NCBI RefSeq assembly: GCF_009754905.2
Contig: NZ_CP066775.1
Coordinates: 2,542,001-2,606,000, forward strand
Direction: 5' to 3'
Source: Mucilaginibacter ginkgonis
GTDB lineage: Bacteria > Bacteroidota > Bacteroidia > Sphingobacteriales > Sphingobacteriaceae
Length of the DNA stretch: 64,000 bases
Below are positions 24,496 to 32,592 of this stretch, piece after piece; position 1 is the stretch's first letter; the number at the start of each line of letters is the position of its first letter. Position numbers and translations under genes: made by a program. The notes below the pieces were generated by a model. That model made no database searches, was not told where the DNA came from, and saw only the letters and a program-made list of their open reading frames with translations.

Positions 24496-25728
24496 ATGCG
24501 ATTCAGACTTTGTATTCTCTTAGTGTCTTTTGCAACGTTCTGTCACGGTCAAACGCGTACGCTTGATGGTTTTGTAGACGCTGCCCTAACCAGCAGCCCG
24601 CTAATAAAAGATCTTAACAACCAAATACTTGCAGCGCAGTTAGACAGTCTGCGCATTAAAGCAGGCTTTAAGCCACAGGTGTCTGGAAATGCAATTGGTT
24701 TATATGCCCCCGTTATCCATGGGTATGGTTACTCTACCGCAATTACTAATGGGCAGCAGCTTACGGGTTTGATAACTGTTGATAAGCAGTTTATAGGCAG
24801 AACTTATTTGAATGCTCAGTTGCAAAGCATTCTCAACCAGAAAGATTCTTTACGTAATACAATTCGCCTGTCTGAACAGGATTTGCGGAAAACGGTCATC
24901 GCGCAATACATAAGCGCTTATGGCAGTCAGGAGCAAAGGCGATTTAATAAAAAAATAGTTGATCTGCTTACACAAGAAGAGGCAGCGTTGTTGAAGCTTA
25001 CCCGCTCAAACGTCTATAAGCAAAGCGACTACCTGGCGTTTTTGGTAACGCTTAAGCAAGCGCAGCTAAGCCTTTCACAATCGGTATTGCAGTATAAGGC
25101 AGACTATTCAACGCTAAAATATCTTGCGGGTATAAGGGACACCACACTCGACTCTTTAAGCAAACCTGATCTAAAACCGGCCTACCTTACGGACCGCACG
25201 CAGAGTATTTTCTTTAAACAGTTTCAGTTGGATAGTTTACGCATACGAAATCAAAATCAATTGATAGACTATGCTTATAAACCAAAACTGCATGCCTATG
25301 TTGATGGCGGTTACAATTCTGACTTAAGCGCAGAATACTATCAGCATTTTGGCGCAAGCGCGGGCTTTGGATTATCAGTACCGATTTACGATGGCGGCCA
25401 GCGTAAACTTGCACATAAGAGGGTTCAGCTAGAGGAGCAAACCCGCCAGCAGTATAAATCATTCTTCGATAAACAATATACGCAACAAATTTACCAGCTA
25501 AGAGAGCAAATCGCGGGTTATGATACTCTATTAACAGATATTCAAACCCAATTTAAATATTCAGAATCGCTTATTAAAGTAGATACAAAATTGCTCCAAA
25601 CGGGCGACCTCAAAATAGCAGACCTGATACTGGCTGTAAATAATTACTTCTCTATCAGGAATTTATTAACTACCAATACCATTAATCAACTGCAATTAAT
25701 AAATCAACTCAATTATTATAACAGATAA
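24496..25728 (+). CDS. TolC-like outer membrane efflux protein
   Basis: A 410-residue outer membrane factor with a signal peptide (RFRLCILLVSFATFCHGQ). Two long helical repeats with beta-strand segments are visible, with LRKTVIAQYISAYGSQEQRR in the first and SAGFGLSVPIYDGGQRKLAH in the second. The latter (G.glsvPiydGG.r...) is the signature of the TolC family. It forms a trimeric outer-membrane channel for the adjacent RND pump. Its stop overlaps the adaptor ATG by one base, so it is coupled. Confidence 0.9.
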   Translation: MRFRLCILLVSFATFCHGQTRTLDGFVDAALTSSPLIKDLNNQILAAQLDSLRIKAGFKPQVSGNAIGLYAPVIHGYGYSTAITNGQQLTGLITVDKQFIGRTYLNAQLQSILNQKDSLRNTIRLSEQDLRKTVIAQYISAYGSQEQRRFNKKIVDLLTQEEAALLKLTRSNVYKQSDYLAFLVTLKQAQLSLSQSVLQYKADYSTLKYLAGIRDTTLDSLSKPDLKPAYLTDRTQSIFFKQFQLDSLRIRNQNQLIDYAYKPKLHAYVDGGYNSDLSAEYYQHFGASAGFGLSVPIYDGGQRKLAHKRVQLEEQTRQQYKSFFDKQYTQQIYQLREQIAGYDTLLTDIQTQFKYSESLIKVDTKLLQTGDLKIADLILAVNNYFSIRNLLTTNTINQLQLINQLNYYNR

Positions 25729-26669
25729 TGACCCGGTACAAATTACCAGCTTTTACCATATTTTGCCTTTGCGCAACAACATTGTTGTCGTGTGGTACCG
25801 GTGGAAACGCTGACAGCGGATCTGATGAAAGCGCCGCGTCTGCTGTAACACCGGTCACAGTTACACAAATAAAAACCGGTGAAATCGCCGATACTTTATC
25901 TTTAAGTGCGAAGTCTGTTTTCTTGCAAAAGAATTATGTAAAGGCCAATGCCATCGGTTATCTGCAAAAGGTGATGGTAGTTCCCGGTCAATATGTACAA
26001 AAGGGACAGTTATTATTCCTGTTAAAAACCAAGGAAGCCCAAAGTATTGGCAACGCGATAAACGTATTAGACACCACATTCAAATTTTCCGGGTTGAATC
26101 GTATCAGAGCTTCAAGTAGTGGCTATATCACACAACTGGATCATCAGTTGGGCGACTATGTTCAGGACGCCGACCAACTGGCTGTTATTAGTGATCATAA
26201 CAGTTTCGCATTCTTGCTGCAAGTACCTTATGAGCTTAACAAGCTAATAGCAAGCAACCAAAATTTAGTCCTCACACTGCCCGATGGTACAAAACTCAAC
26301 GGTCACATCACATCGGTAATGCCTAATGTTGATACGCTGGCGCAAACGCAAGGCCTTGTTGTAAAAGTTAACAGCGCCAAGCCATTGCCTGAGAACCTGG
26401 TGGCAAAAGCGAAATTGATTAAAGCTGCTAACGCGCAGGCGGCAATGCTGCCAAAAGCAGCTGTGCTTGCAAACGAAACCCTTACAGAATTTTGGGTAAT
26501 GAAGGTAACGAATGACAGCACGGCTGTAAAGATACCTGTTAAAAAAGGGATAGAAACAGGGTCGTATATAGAGATTACTTCTCCTGTATTCAAATCCTCA
26601 GACAGGATTTTACTTTCGGGAAATTATGGCTTGGCAGACACTGCTAAAATAAGGATCGCCAAACAATGA
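25728..26669 (+). CDS. RND efflux periplasmic adaptor (membrane fusion protein)
   Basis: A 313-residue lipoprotein, with the lipobox LLSC at residues 19-22. The mature protein has the biotinyl/lipoyl-like hairpin region (YLQKVMVVPGQYVQKGQLLF, and ASSSGYITQLDHQLGDYVQD) and a beta-barrel part. It bridges the inner-membrane permease and the TolC channel. It is shorter than AcrA/MexA (about 370-400) because the alpha-hairpin between the two lipoyl halves is very short. It overlaps the upstream TolC gene and the downstream permease gene. Confidence 0.92.
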   Translation: MTRYKLPAFTIFCLCATTLLSCGTGGNADSGSDESAASAVTPVTVTQIKTGEIADTLSLSAKSVFLQKNYVKANAIGYLQKVMVVPGQYVQKGQLLFLLKTKEAQSIGNAINVLDTTFKFSGLNRIRASSSGYITQLDHQLGDYVQDADQLAVISDHNSFAFLLQVPYELNKLIASNQNLVLTLPDGTKLNGHITSVMPNVDTLAQTQGLVVKVNSAKPLPENLVAKAKLIKAANAQAAMLPKAAVLANETLTEFWVMKVTNDSTAVKIPVKKGIETGSYIEITSPVFKSSDRILLSGNYGLADTAKIRIAKQ

Positions 26670-29600
26670 AGTTTACCAGCGATTTTTTTGTTAAGTACAA
26701 AACCCCGGTAAGCTTAATGCTACTCATCTTGTTGATGGGCGGCGGATTCGCATACACACGTTTACAAACTTCTTTGTTTCCGGAGATCACGTTTCCAAAG
26801 ATCAAGATCATTGCGGATGCCGGTTTGCAGCCGGTTGATAAAATGATGGTAACGGTAACCAAGCCGCTTGAAAACGCTGTTAAACAAGTGCCGGATTTAC
26901 AATACGTCCGCAGTACTACAAGCCGGGGCAGTTGTGAAATATCGGCATTTATGAACTGGGATGCGGATATCGACATCAGCCAGCAGCGTATCGAGTCGAG
27001 CATTAATCAGATAAAGAACAATCTGCCGCCGGAAGTAAATGTTACCGTTCAGAAAATGAACCCGTCCATTCTACCGGTAAGCGGATATACACTAGAGAGC
27101 CACAATAAATCGCCGATAGAGCTTAAGCAAATTGCTACTTACACGGCTAAACCCTTTCTGTCGCAGGTTACAGGTGTATCAGAGATAAGGGTAATTGGGG
27201 GTAAAACCAAAGAGTATTGGTTAGTGCTTGATGTTCAAAAGATGAGCAGCCTGGGCATCACGCCCGATATGATCACCAATACGCTTACACAAACAAACTT
27301 TATAAAGTCTGAAGGTTATTTGTCGGCATATAAAATGCTTTACCTAACCGTAATGGATGCCACCGTGCTTACCCGTGATAAGTTAGGCGAAATTGTGATC
27401 AGCAACGATAGGAAACGGGTGATTCAGCTCAAAGATATTGCCAATGTGCAGATCAACCCCGGAATAGAATATACCAAGATAAACGCTAACGGGCACGAGG
27501 GTGTTCTTATCGCAGTTATAAAGCAGCCGAATGCAAACTTGGTAGAACTTTCTGACGCGATGAGTAGAAAGATTACTGCGTTGCAGAAGATACTTCCGCC
27601 CGGTGTAACAATAAAACCTTACTATGTGCAGGCCGATTTTGTTAAAGATGCCATACGCAGTGTTACAGATAGCCTCTGGATAGGATTAGTGCTAGCCATT
27701 GTAGTGGCTATGATCTTTTTGCGTTCGCTAAAAGCAAGTGCTACTATACTGATCACTATCCCTGTAACGTTAGCTTGCACGCTGCTGATTTTATATGTAA
27801 AGGATTCCACTTTTAATATCATGACGCTGGGCGCCATTGCGGCGGCCATAGGTTTGATCATCGATGACGCTATAGTTGTTGTAGAACAGATCCATAGAAC
27901 ACATGAGGAACACCCCGATGAGCCTATCACCGCGCTTATTCATGAAGCGATAGGTTACCTGCTGCCTGCCATGATAGCCTCATCGCTTAGCACTATTGTT
28001 ATTTTCATTCCATTTGTACTAATGACGGGTGTTGCCGGAGCATACTTCAAGATCATGACTAATACCATGATCATTACTTTGATTTGCTCTTTTGTAATTA
28101 CCTGGATTGGTTTACCTGTTGTTTACCTGTTGCTAACGCGCAAAAAAAAACGAAATCAAAAAGCGACGGAAGAACATCACGTTAAAAAGCAACGCTGGGT
28201 ATCGTTCTTTATTCATAAGCCGGTAATCAGTCTGTTATTCACGCTAATATTAATTGCAGTGATTATCTTCATTCCGGGCAGGCTAGAAAGCGGGTTCTTG
28301 CCCGATATGGATGAAGGTAGTATTGTGCTTGATTATACCTCGCCGCCGGGGACATCGCTCGAAGAAACAGACCGCATGCTGCGCGAAGTGGAAAAGATCA
28401 TTATTAAAAATCCGGATGTTTCTGCCTATTCACGCCGAACGGGGACGCAGATGGGTTTCTTTATTACAGAACCGAATACGGGCGACTACCTGATACAATT
28501 AAAAAAGAAAAGGGATAAAACAACAGAAGATGTGATCAGCGGCCTGCGGGGCGCTATAGAGTCGACCCAGCCTGCTTTGCGCATAGATTTCGGACAGGTT
28601 ATCGGTGATATGCTGGGCGATCTGATGACGTCGACCCAACCCATCGAGATAAAGGTGTTTGGAAATGACCAGCGTGTTTTACAAAGTTTATCTAAAAAGG
28701 TCGCGCATGTAGTTGAGGGTGTAAAAGGGACTGCCGATGTTTTCGACGGAATTGTTATAGCAGGCCCATCGCTCGAGATCCAGCCAAATTACGGCAAACT
28801 GGCGCAGTATAACCTGACACCAAATATGCTGCAAACGCAGGTGCAAAATTCGCTTGAAGGAAATATCGCAGGTAATCTTATAGAAAAGGAGCAATTGTCG
28901 CCTATCCGAATGGTGTACCCGGGAAACCGTTCACTTGATGTTTCCGGTTTGCAAAAGCAAAACATCTTTTTGAGCAACGGCAAATTGCTACCGTTGGCTG
29001 AGGTTGCTACCGTAAACATACATCCTGGCGACGCAGAAATACAACGCGAAAACCTCCAATCTATGGGCGTAATAACCGCCAGATTAGACAACGGCAGTTT
29101 AGGGAGTGTTGTGCCGGTAATAAAGAAACAAATAGAACAAAAGATAAATTTACCAACCGGCTATCACATAAGTTATGGCGGCGCCTATGCAGAGCAGCAG
29201 CAGTCGTTTAAAGAATTGCTGATCATTTTGGTCACCGCCAGCTTGTTGGTTTTTTGTGTAATACTGTTTTTGTTCCGCGACATCAGAGTAGGCTTGGTCA
29301 TCTTGGGTGTTGCAGTTTTGGGAATAGCCGGCAGTTTTCTTGCCTTATATATAACACATACGCCACTTAACGTTGGAAGCTATACAGGCTTGATCATGAT
29401 AGTAGGCATCATTGGCGAGAACGCGATCTTTACTTTCTGGCAGTTTAAAGAAAGTGCCCGCGCCAGCACTATAGATGAGGCCATCATATTTTCCATTTCC
29501 ACACGCCTGCGTCCTAAGCTAATGACCGCTTTAGGTGCTATAATAGCCTTAATGCCGCTTGCACTAGGCATCGGAGCGGGAGCGCAGTTGCACCAGCCCC

Positions 29601-29716
29601 TTGCCATTGCCGTTATTGGCGGGTTTATAGTGGCTTTGCCCTTATTGTTGATTGTCTTACCGAGCACGCTTCGTGTTATTTTTGGAAAGAAAACACTAGA
29701 TGAACACATGCTCTAA
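26666..29716 (+). CDS. RND family efflux permease
   Basis: A 1016-residue inner membrane proton antiporter of the AcrB/CzcA superfamily. Twelve membrane segments fall into two repeats, each followed by a large periplasmic loop. The proton-relay Asp pair lies in AAIGLIIDDAIVVVEQIHRT. The heavy-metal signature of CzcA is not obvious, and the overall pattern fits the HAE1-like or a mixed Bacteroidota group, so substrate (drugs, metals, lipids) is open. Length is typical. The start overlaps the adaptor stop (ATGA). It is coupled in the operon kinase-tolC-adaptor-permease-YncE. Confidence 0.94.
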   Translation: MKFTSDFFVKYKTPVSLMLLILLMGGGFAYTRLQTSLFPEITFPKIKIIADAGLQPVDKMMVTVTKPLENAVKQVPDLQYVRSTTSRGSCEISAFMNWDADIDISQQRIESSINQIKNNLPPEVNVTVQKMNPSILPVSGYTLESHNKSPIELKQIATYTAKPFLSQVTGVSEIRVIGGKTKEYWLVLDVQKMSSLGITPDMITNTLTQTNFIKSEGYLSAYKMLYLTVMDATVLTRDKLGEIVISNDRKRVIQLKDIANVQINPGIEYTKINANGHEGVLIAVIKQPNANLVELSDAMSRKITALQKILPPGVTIKPYYVQADFVKDAIRSVTDSLWIGLVLAIVVAMIFLRSLKASATILITIPVTLACTLLILYVKDSTFNIMTLGAIAAAIGLIIDDAIVVVEQIHRTHEEHPDEPITALIHEAIGYLLPAMIASSLSTIVIFIPFVLMTGVAGAYFKIMTNTMIITLICSFVITWIGLPVVYLLLTRKKKRNQKATEEHHVKKQRWVSFFIHKPVISLLFTLILIAVIIFIPGRLESGFLPDMDEGSIVLDYTSPPGTSLEETDRMLREVEKIIIKNPDVSAYSRRTGTQMGFFITEPNTGDYLIQLKKKRDKTTEDVISGLRGAIESTQPALRIDFGQVIGDMLGDLMTSTQPIEIKVFGNDQRVLQSLSKKVAHVVEGVKGTADVFDGIVIAGPSLEIQPNYGKLAQYNLTPNMLQTQVQNSLEGNIAGNLIEKEQLSPIRMVYPGNRSLDVSGLQKQNIFLSNGKLLPLAEVATVNIHPGDAEIQRENLQSMGVITARLDNGSLGSVVPVIKKQIEQKINLPTGYHISYGGAYAEQQQSFKELLIILVTASLLVFCVILFLFRDIRVGLVILGVAVLGIAGSFLALYITHTPLNVGSYTGLIMIVGIIGENAIFTFWQFKESARASTIDEAIIFSISTRLRPKLMTALGAIIALMPLALGIGAGAQLHQPLAIAVIGGFIVALPLLLIVLPSTLRVIFGKKTLDEHML

Positions 29717-29764
29717 TCCAATATTTATTCAGAATCCCTTTTTAAATAGCTGAAAAAATCAATC

Positions 29765-30781
29765 ATGATAACTAAAATGCCCCTATTAGCAGGAGCCTTA
29801 TTAATGGTCTCTTCGGCTTTTGCTCAACAAAAATCGGCCCTGCATATCAGCAATAATTTCCCAATTAAAAGTTCCGGTGGATGGGATTACATCACAGTAG
29901 ACGGGCCTAACAAACGCATGTTTGTAAGCCATGGTACGCAGGTAAACATTTTAAGCACTGCCGGCGATTCGCTTGGCGTTATTACCGGAACAAACGGCGT
30001 GCATGGGATTGCATTAGTGAAACCGCTTAATAAAGGTTACACCAGTAACGGCCGGGATAATGCTTGTACAGTGTTTGATCTAACAACCTACAAGCCAATC
30101 GCTCAGATCAAGGTTGGTACTAATCCCGACGCTATATTTTACGACGACTTTTCTAAAAAAGTGTTTGTTTTCAATGGACGCAGTCAGGATGCTTCGGTGA
30201 TAGACCCTGCTACAGATCAGGTTGTCGCGACCATTCCATTGGGTGGAAAGCCGGAAACAGGTGTGTCTGACGGAAAAGGAAAAGTCTTTGTCAATTCCGA
30301 GACAACAAATGAGGTGATCGCAATAGATGCCAACACTTACAAGGTAATTGCCCGTTACAAACTGATCGATGGGGATGAACCATCCGGCCTGGCTATTGAT
30401 CGTGCTACAAACCGCTTGTTTGTAGGGTGTGGCGGTAACCAAACGCTGATTGTAATGGATGCAGCCAACGGAAAAAATGTAGCGAGGTTTAAAATCGGCG
30501 ATACGGATGGTGTCGCTTTTGATCCGGCTTTAAAATTGGTTTATACGTCAAACGGCGACGGTAGCTTATCTATAATCAAAGAGATGTCAGCAAATAAGTT
30601 TGTTCAATACACGAACTTACCTACAGAGGTAAGCGCCCGCACTATTGGCTTAGATGAAATTACCCATAAGATATACCTTCCAGCCGCGAAGACAGAACCT
30701 GTACAATCATCCGCTGACGGAAAAAAATCACAGCCAAAACAAGTGCCCGGTTCTTTTCACATTATAGAAATATCGCAATAA
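29765..30781 (+). CDS. Exported YncE-like beta-propeller protein
   Basis: A 338-residue protein with signal peptide (TKMPLLAGALLMVSSAFAQQ) and seven-bladed YVTN-type repeats. Examples are GWDYITVDGPNKRMFVSHG, GVHGIALVKPLNKGYTSNGR, and KVIARYKLIDGDEPSGLAID. It should be periplasmic. YncE-like proteins can bind DNA or ligands, but the function is generally unknown. It follows the RND permease by 48 bases and ends at a terminator, so it belongs to the efflux operon. A role as a periplasmic ligand-binding or scaffolding accessory of the pump is inference. Confidence 0.88.
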   Translation: MITKMPLLAGALLMVSSAFAQQKSALHISNNFPIKSSGGWDYITVDGPNKRMFVSHGTQVNILSTAGDSLGVITGTNGVHGIALVKPLNKGYTSNGRDNACTVFDLTTYKPIAQIKVGTNPDAIFYDDFSKKVFVFNGRSQDASVIDPATDQVVATIPLGGKPETGVSDGKGKVFVNSETTNEVIAIDANTYKVIARYKLIDGDEPSGLAIDRATNRLFVGCGGNQTLIVMDAANGKNVARFKIGDTDGVAFDPALKLVYTSNGDGSLSIIKEMSANKFVQYTNLPTEVSARTIGLDEITHKIYLPAAKTEPVQSSADGKKSQPKQVPGSFHIIEISQ

Positions 30782-30796
30782 GACTATAATTTTTAA

Positions 30797-30831
30797 AAAA
30801 GGGCAGTTGATTAATTCGGCTGCCCTTTTGT
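30797..30831 (+). terminator. Terminator after the YncE gene
   Basis: AAAAGGGCAG at 30797-30806 pairs with CTGCCCTTTT at 30820-30829, followed by G and TT. It lies between the YncE gene and the response regulator, so the regulator needs read-through or its own promoter. Confidence 0.75.
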
Positions 30832-30860
30832 TAATTATAACATCACAATAATTCAGGCAG

Positions 30861-31544
30861 ATGAAAATATTGATCATTGAAGATGAACCAGCACTTCGTG
30901 ATAGTATTAAAACATACTTATCAGGAGATGGTAATATCTGCGAAACGGCGTTTGATTATCATTCGGCAATCGGTAAGGTAAGTTTATACCGGTATGACTG
31001 TATACTTTTGGATATTACCCTGCCAAATGGCAATGGTTTGGACATCTTAAGGTATCTAAAAGATCAAAAGTTTGAGGATGGTATACTGATCATATCTGCA
31101 AAAAACTCTTTAGATGACCGGGTGACTGGTTTAGATTTAGGAGCAGATGATTACCTTACTAAGCCCTTTCATCTTTCAGAACTGAAAGCGCGGGTAGCGG
31201 CCATTGTCCGCCGTAAGTCTTTCCGGGGCAATGAAAAATTGGTGTATCAGGAAATTATGATCGACTTGGTGGGTAAGGATGTAAAGATCAATGACATTAC
31301 TCTAAAACTAACGCCAAAAGAATATGCCTTGCTAATTTACTTCATTGCCAATAAAGGCAAGGTTGTTTCAAAGAATGCTATTGTAGAACACTTGTGGGGC
31401 GATAGTTTTGATGTGGCTGACAATTTTGATTTCATTTACTCCCACATTAAAAACCTGCGAAAAAAAATTATTGATGCCGGCGGAAAGGAATATATACAAG
31501 CTGCTTATGGCTTAGGCTATAAGTTTGGAAGTAATAACTCGTAA
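30861..31544 (+). CDS. OmpR-type response regulator
   Basis: A 227-residue regulator. The receiver domain (residues 1-115) has the acidic pair E7/D8, the phosphoacceptor D51 in CILLDITLPNG and K101 in YLTKPFHLSE. The winged-helix domain (about 130-224) has LTPKEYALLIYF and HLWGDSFDVADNFDFIYSHI. It is placed after the efflux operon, separated from the sensor kinase by 6.4 kb, with a terminator between. The kinase has the remains of a homologous regulator at its own front door, so this gene is either a relocated partner or a replacement. Converges with the PAP2 gene. Confidence 0.94.
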   Translation: MKILIIEDEPALRDSIKTYLSGDGNICETAFDYHSAIGKVSLYRYDCILLDITLPNGNGLDILRYLKDQKFEDGILIISAKNSLDDRVTGLDLGADDYLTKPFHLSELKARVAAIVRRKSFRGNEKLVYQEIMIDLVGKDVKINDITLKLTPKEYALLIYFIANKGKVVSKNAIVEHLWGDSFDVADNFDFIYSHIKNLRKKIIDAGGKEYIQAAYGLGYKFGSNNS

Positions 31545-31558
31545 CAGCTTAACCCCTG

Positions 31559-32407
31559 TTATAATTGCATAGAAAAACTAAGCCCTAAGTTTCCGTCACG
31601 ATACGACGGGACCAAGATCGAGCTCGTTTTTGGCTGCTTTTTCAATTCGTTGGGCAGATCTTTGTTTCGTTCCTTTTCACGGCCGGCTTTTGTGAGGTGA
31701 TTGCGCAAATAAGGATAAATTAAATAAGCGGCCTTGGTTGATAAGATGCCCAAGCCCGCACCGGCAACAACATCACTAAACCAATGGTCCTGATGATAAA
31801 TGCGGAAAATACCGGTAGTGGTAGCGAAACCGTAACCTACTGCGCTATAGACCCACGATTTTGCCCCAAGCTCTTGCGACATAAATTCTGCCTCGGCAAA
31901 AGCATTTGTAGTATGTCCTGATGGAAACGAATAATAATCTGCGTTATTTGGCCTTAAACGGTGCGACGCATGTTTTACAATAAACGCTGTTCCGCTCGCA
32001 ATTCCTTCTGATAATACGAACAGCAATGTCCGGTCTAAAAAAGTGTTCTTACCATGTATGCCTACCAGATTTAAACCGTAGGTAAGTACTACCGGCGCGT
32101 ATTGAAAGTAGTCCTCAATATGAGAACGTACCACAAAATTGTGATCATTTGCCTGTTGGTAAATAGACCTGTCTAACCTGCGTAATGGTTCAATGGCAAA
32201 TGACGATGCTCCATAAGCAAGCATTACCGCCGGCGGAATAAAGGTCCAGCCCTTGCTGTGGAGATGTTTAACGGTATCCGGCGCTGTGGTTAAATCCTTT
32301 TTAATGGTGTCCGCAATGTTTTTCTTAGCCGTATCAACTTGCGCATAAACGTTTTGCAGACAAAAAAATAAAATGGCTGTAAATAACGCTAGTCGTTGAC
32401 GTTTCAT
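31559..32407 (-). CDS. PAP2 family phosphatase
   Basis: A 282-residue protein with a signal peptide (KRQRLALFTAILFFCLQNVY) and the three PAP2 motifs. C1 is KHASHRLRPN, C2 PSGHTTNAFAEAE, and C3 RIYHQDHWFSDVVAG. The His in C2 and C3 are the catalytic pair. A periplasmic lipid phosphatase acting on undecaprenyl pyrophosphate or phosphatidic acid is the usual role. The C-terminal tail of about 60 residues is Lys/Glu-rich then hydrophobic (SILVPSYRDGNLGLSFSMQL), like a beta-barrel-type end strand, an extra feature often seen in Bacteroidota. No operon partner. Confidence 0.9.
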   Translation of the reverse strand: MKRQRLALFTAILFFCLQNVYAQVDTAKKNIADTIKKDLTTAPDTVKHLHSKGWTFIPPAVMLAYGASSFAIEPLRRLDRSIYQQANDHNFVVRSHIEDYFQYAPVVLTYGLNLVGIHGKNTFLDRTLLFVLSEGIASGTAFIVKHASHRLRPNNADYYSFPSGHTTNAFAEAEFMSQELGAKSWVYSAVGYGFATTTGIFRIYHQDHWFSDVVAGAGLGILSTKAAYLIYPYLRNHLTKAGREKERNKDLPNELKKQPKTSSILVPSYRDGNLGLSFSMQL

Positions 32408-32544
32408 ATGTTAGTTCTGTAGGTATAAGCACTTGTCGGTGCTCATCGGCGAGTTACTAAATCAATCTGTAGAGATTTTGAATTTATTAACTTAAAATTA
32501 ACATTTAAGAAATATTAGAGTTAGACTTCATCTCAAAAGTTAGT

Positions 32545-32588
32545 CGTGCCTAAGCGGTTGACGTAAGTTATATTTAGGTTTACATTTG
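32545..32588 (+). promoter_or_regulatory. Putative promoter and operator of the lantibiotic dehydratase
   Basis: TTG at 32558-32560, 20 bases, then TACATTTG at 32581-32588 fit the Bacteroidota promoter (TTTG-N19-TAnnTTTG) with one missing T. GCCTAAG at 32549-32555 lies just in front of the -33 region and recurs upstream of the peptide gene. The -7 box ends four bases before the GTG start, so the message would have almost no leader. Confidence 0.5.
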
Positions 32589-32592
32589 TAGT

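Noticed and set aside
31543..31561. Hairpin TAACAG/CTGTTA between the regulator and PAP2 gene as a terminator
   Set aside because: Only six base pairs and no T tract; chance is as likely.
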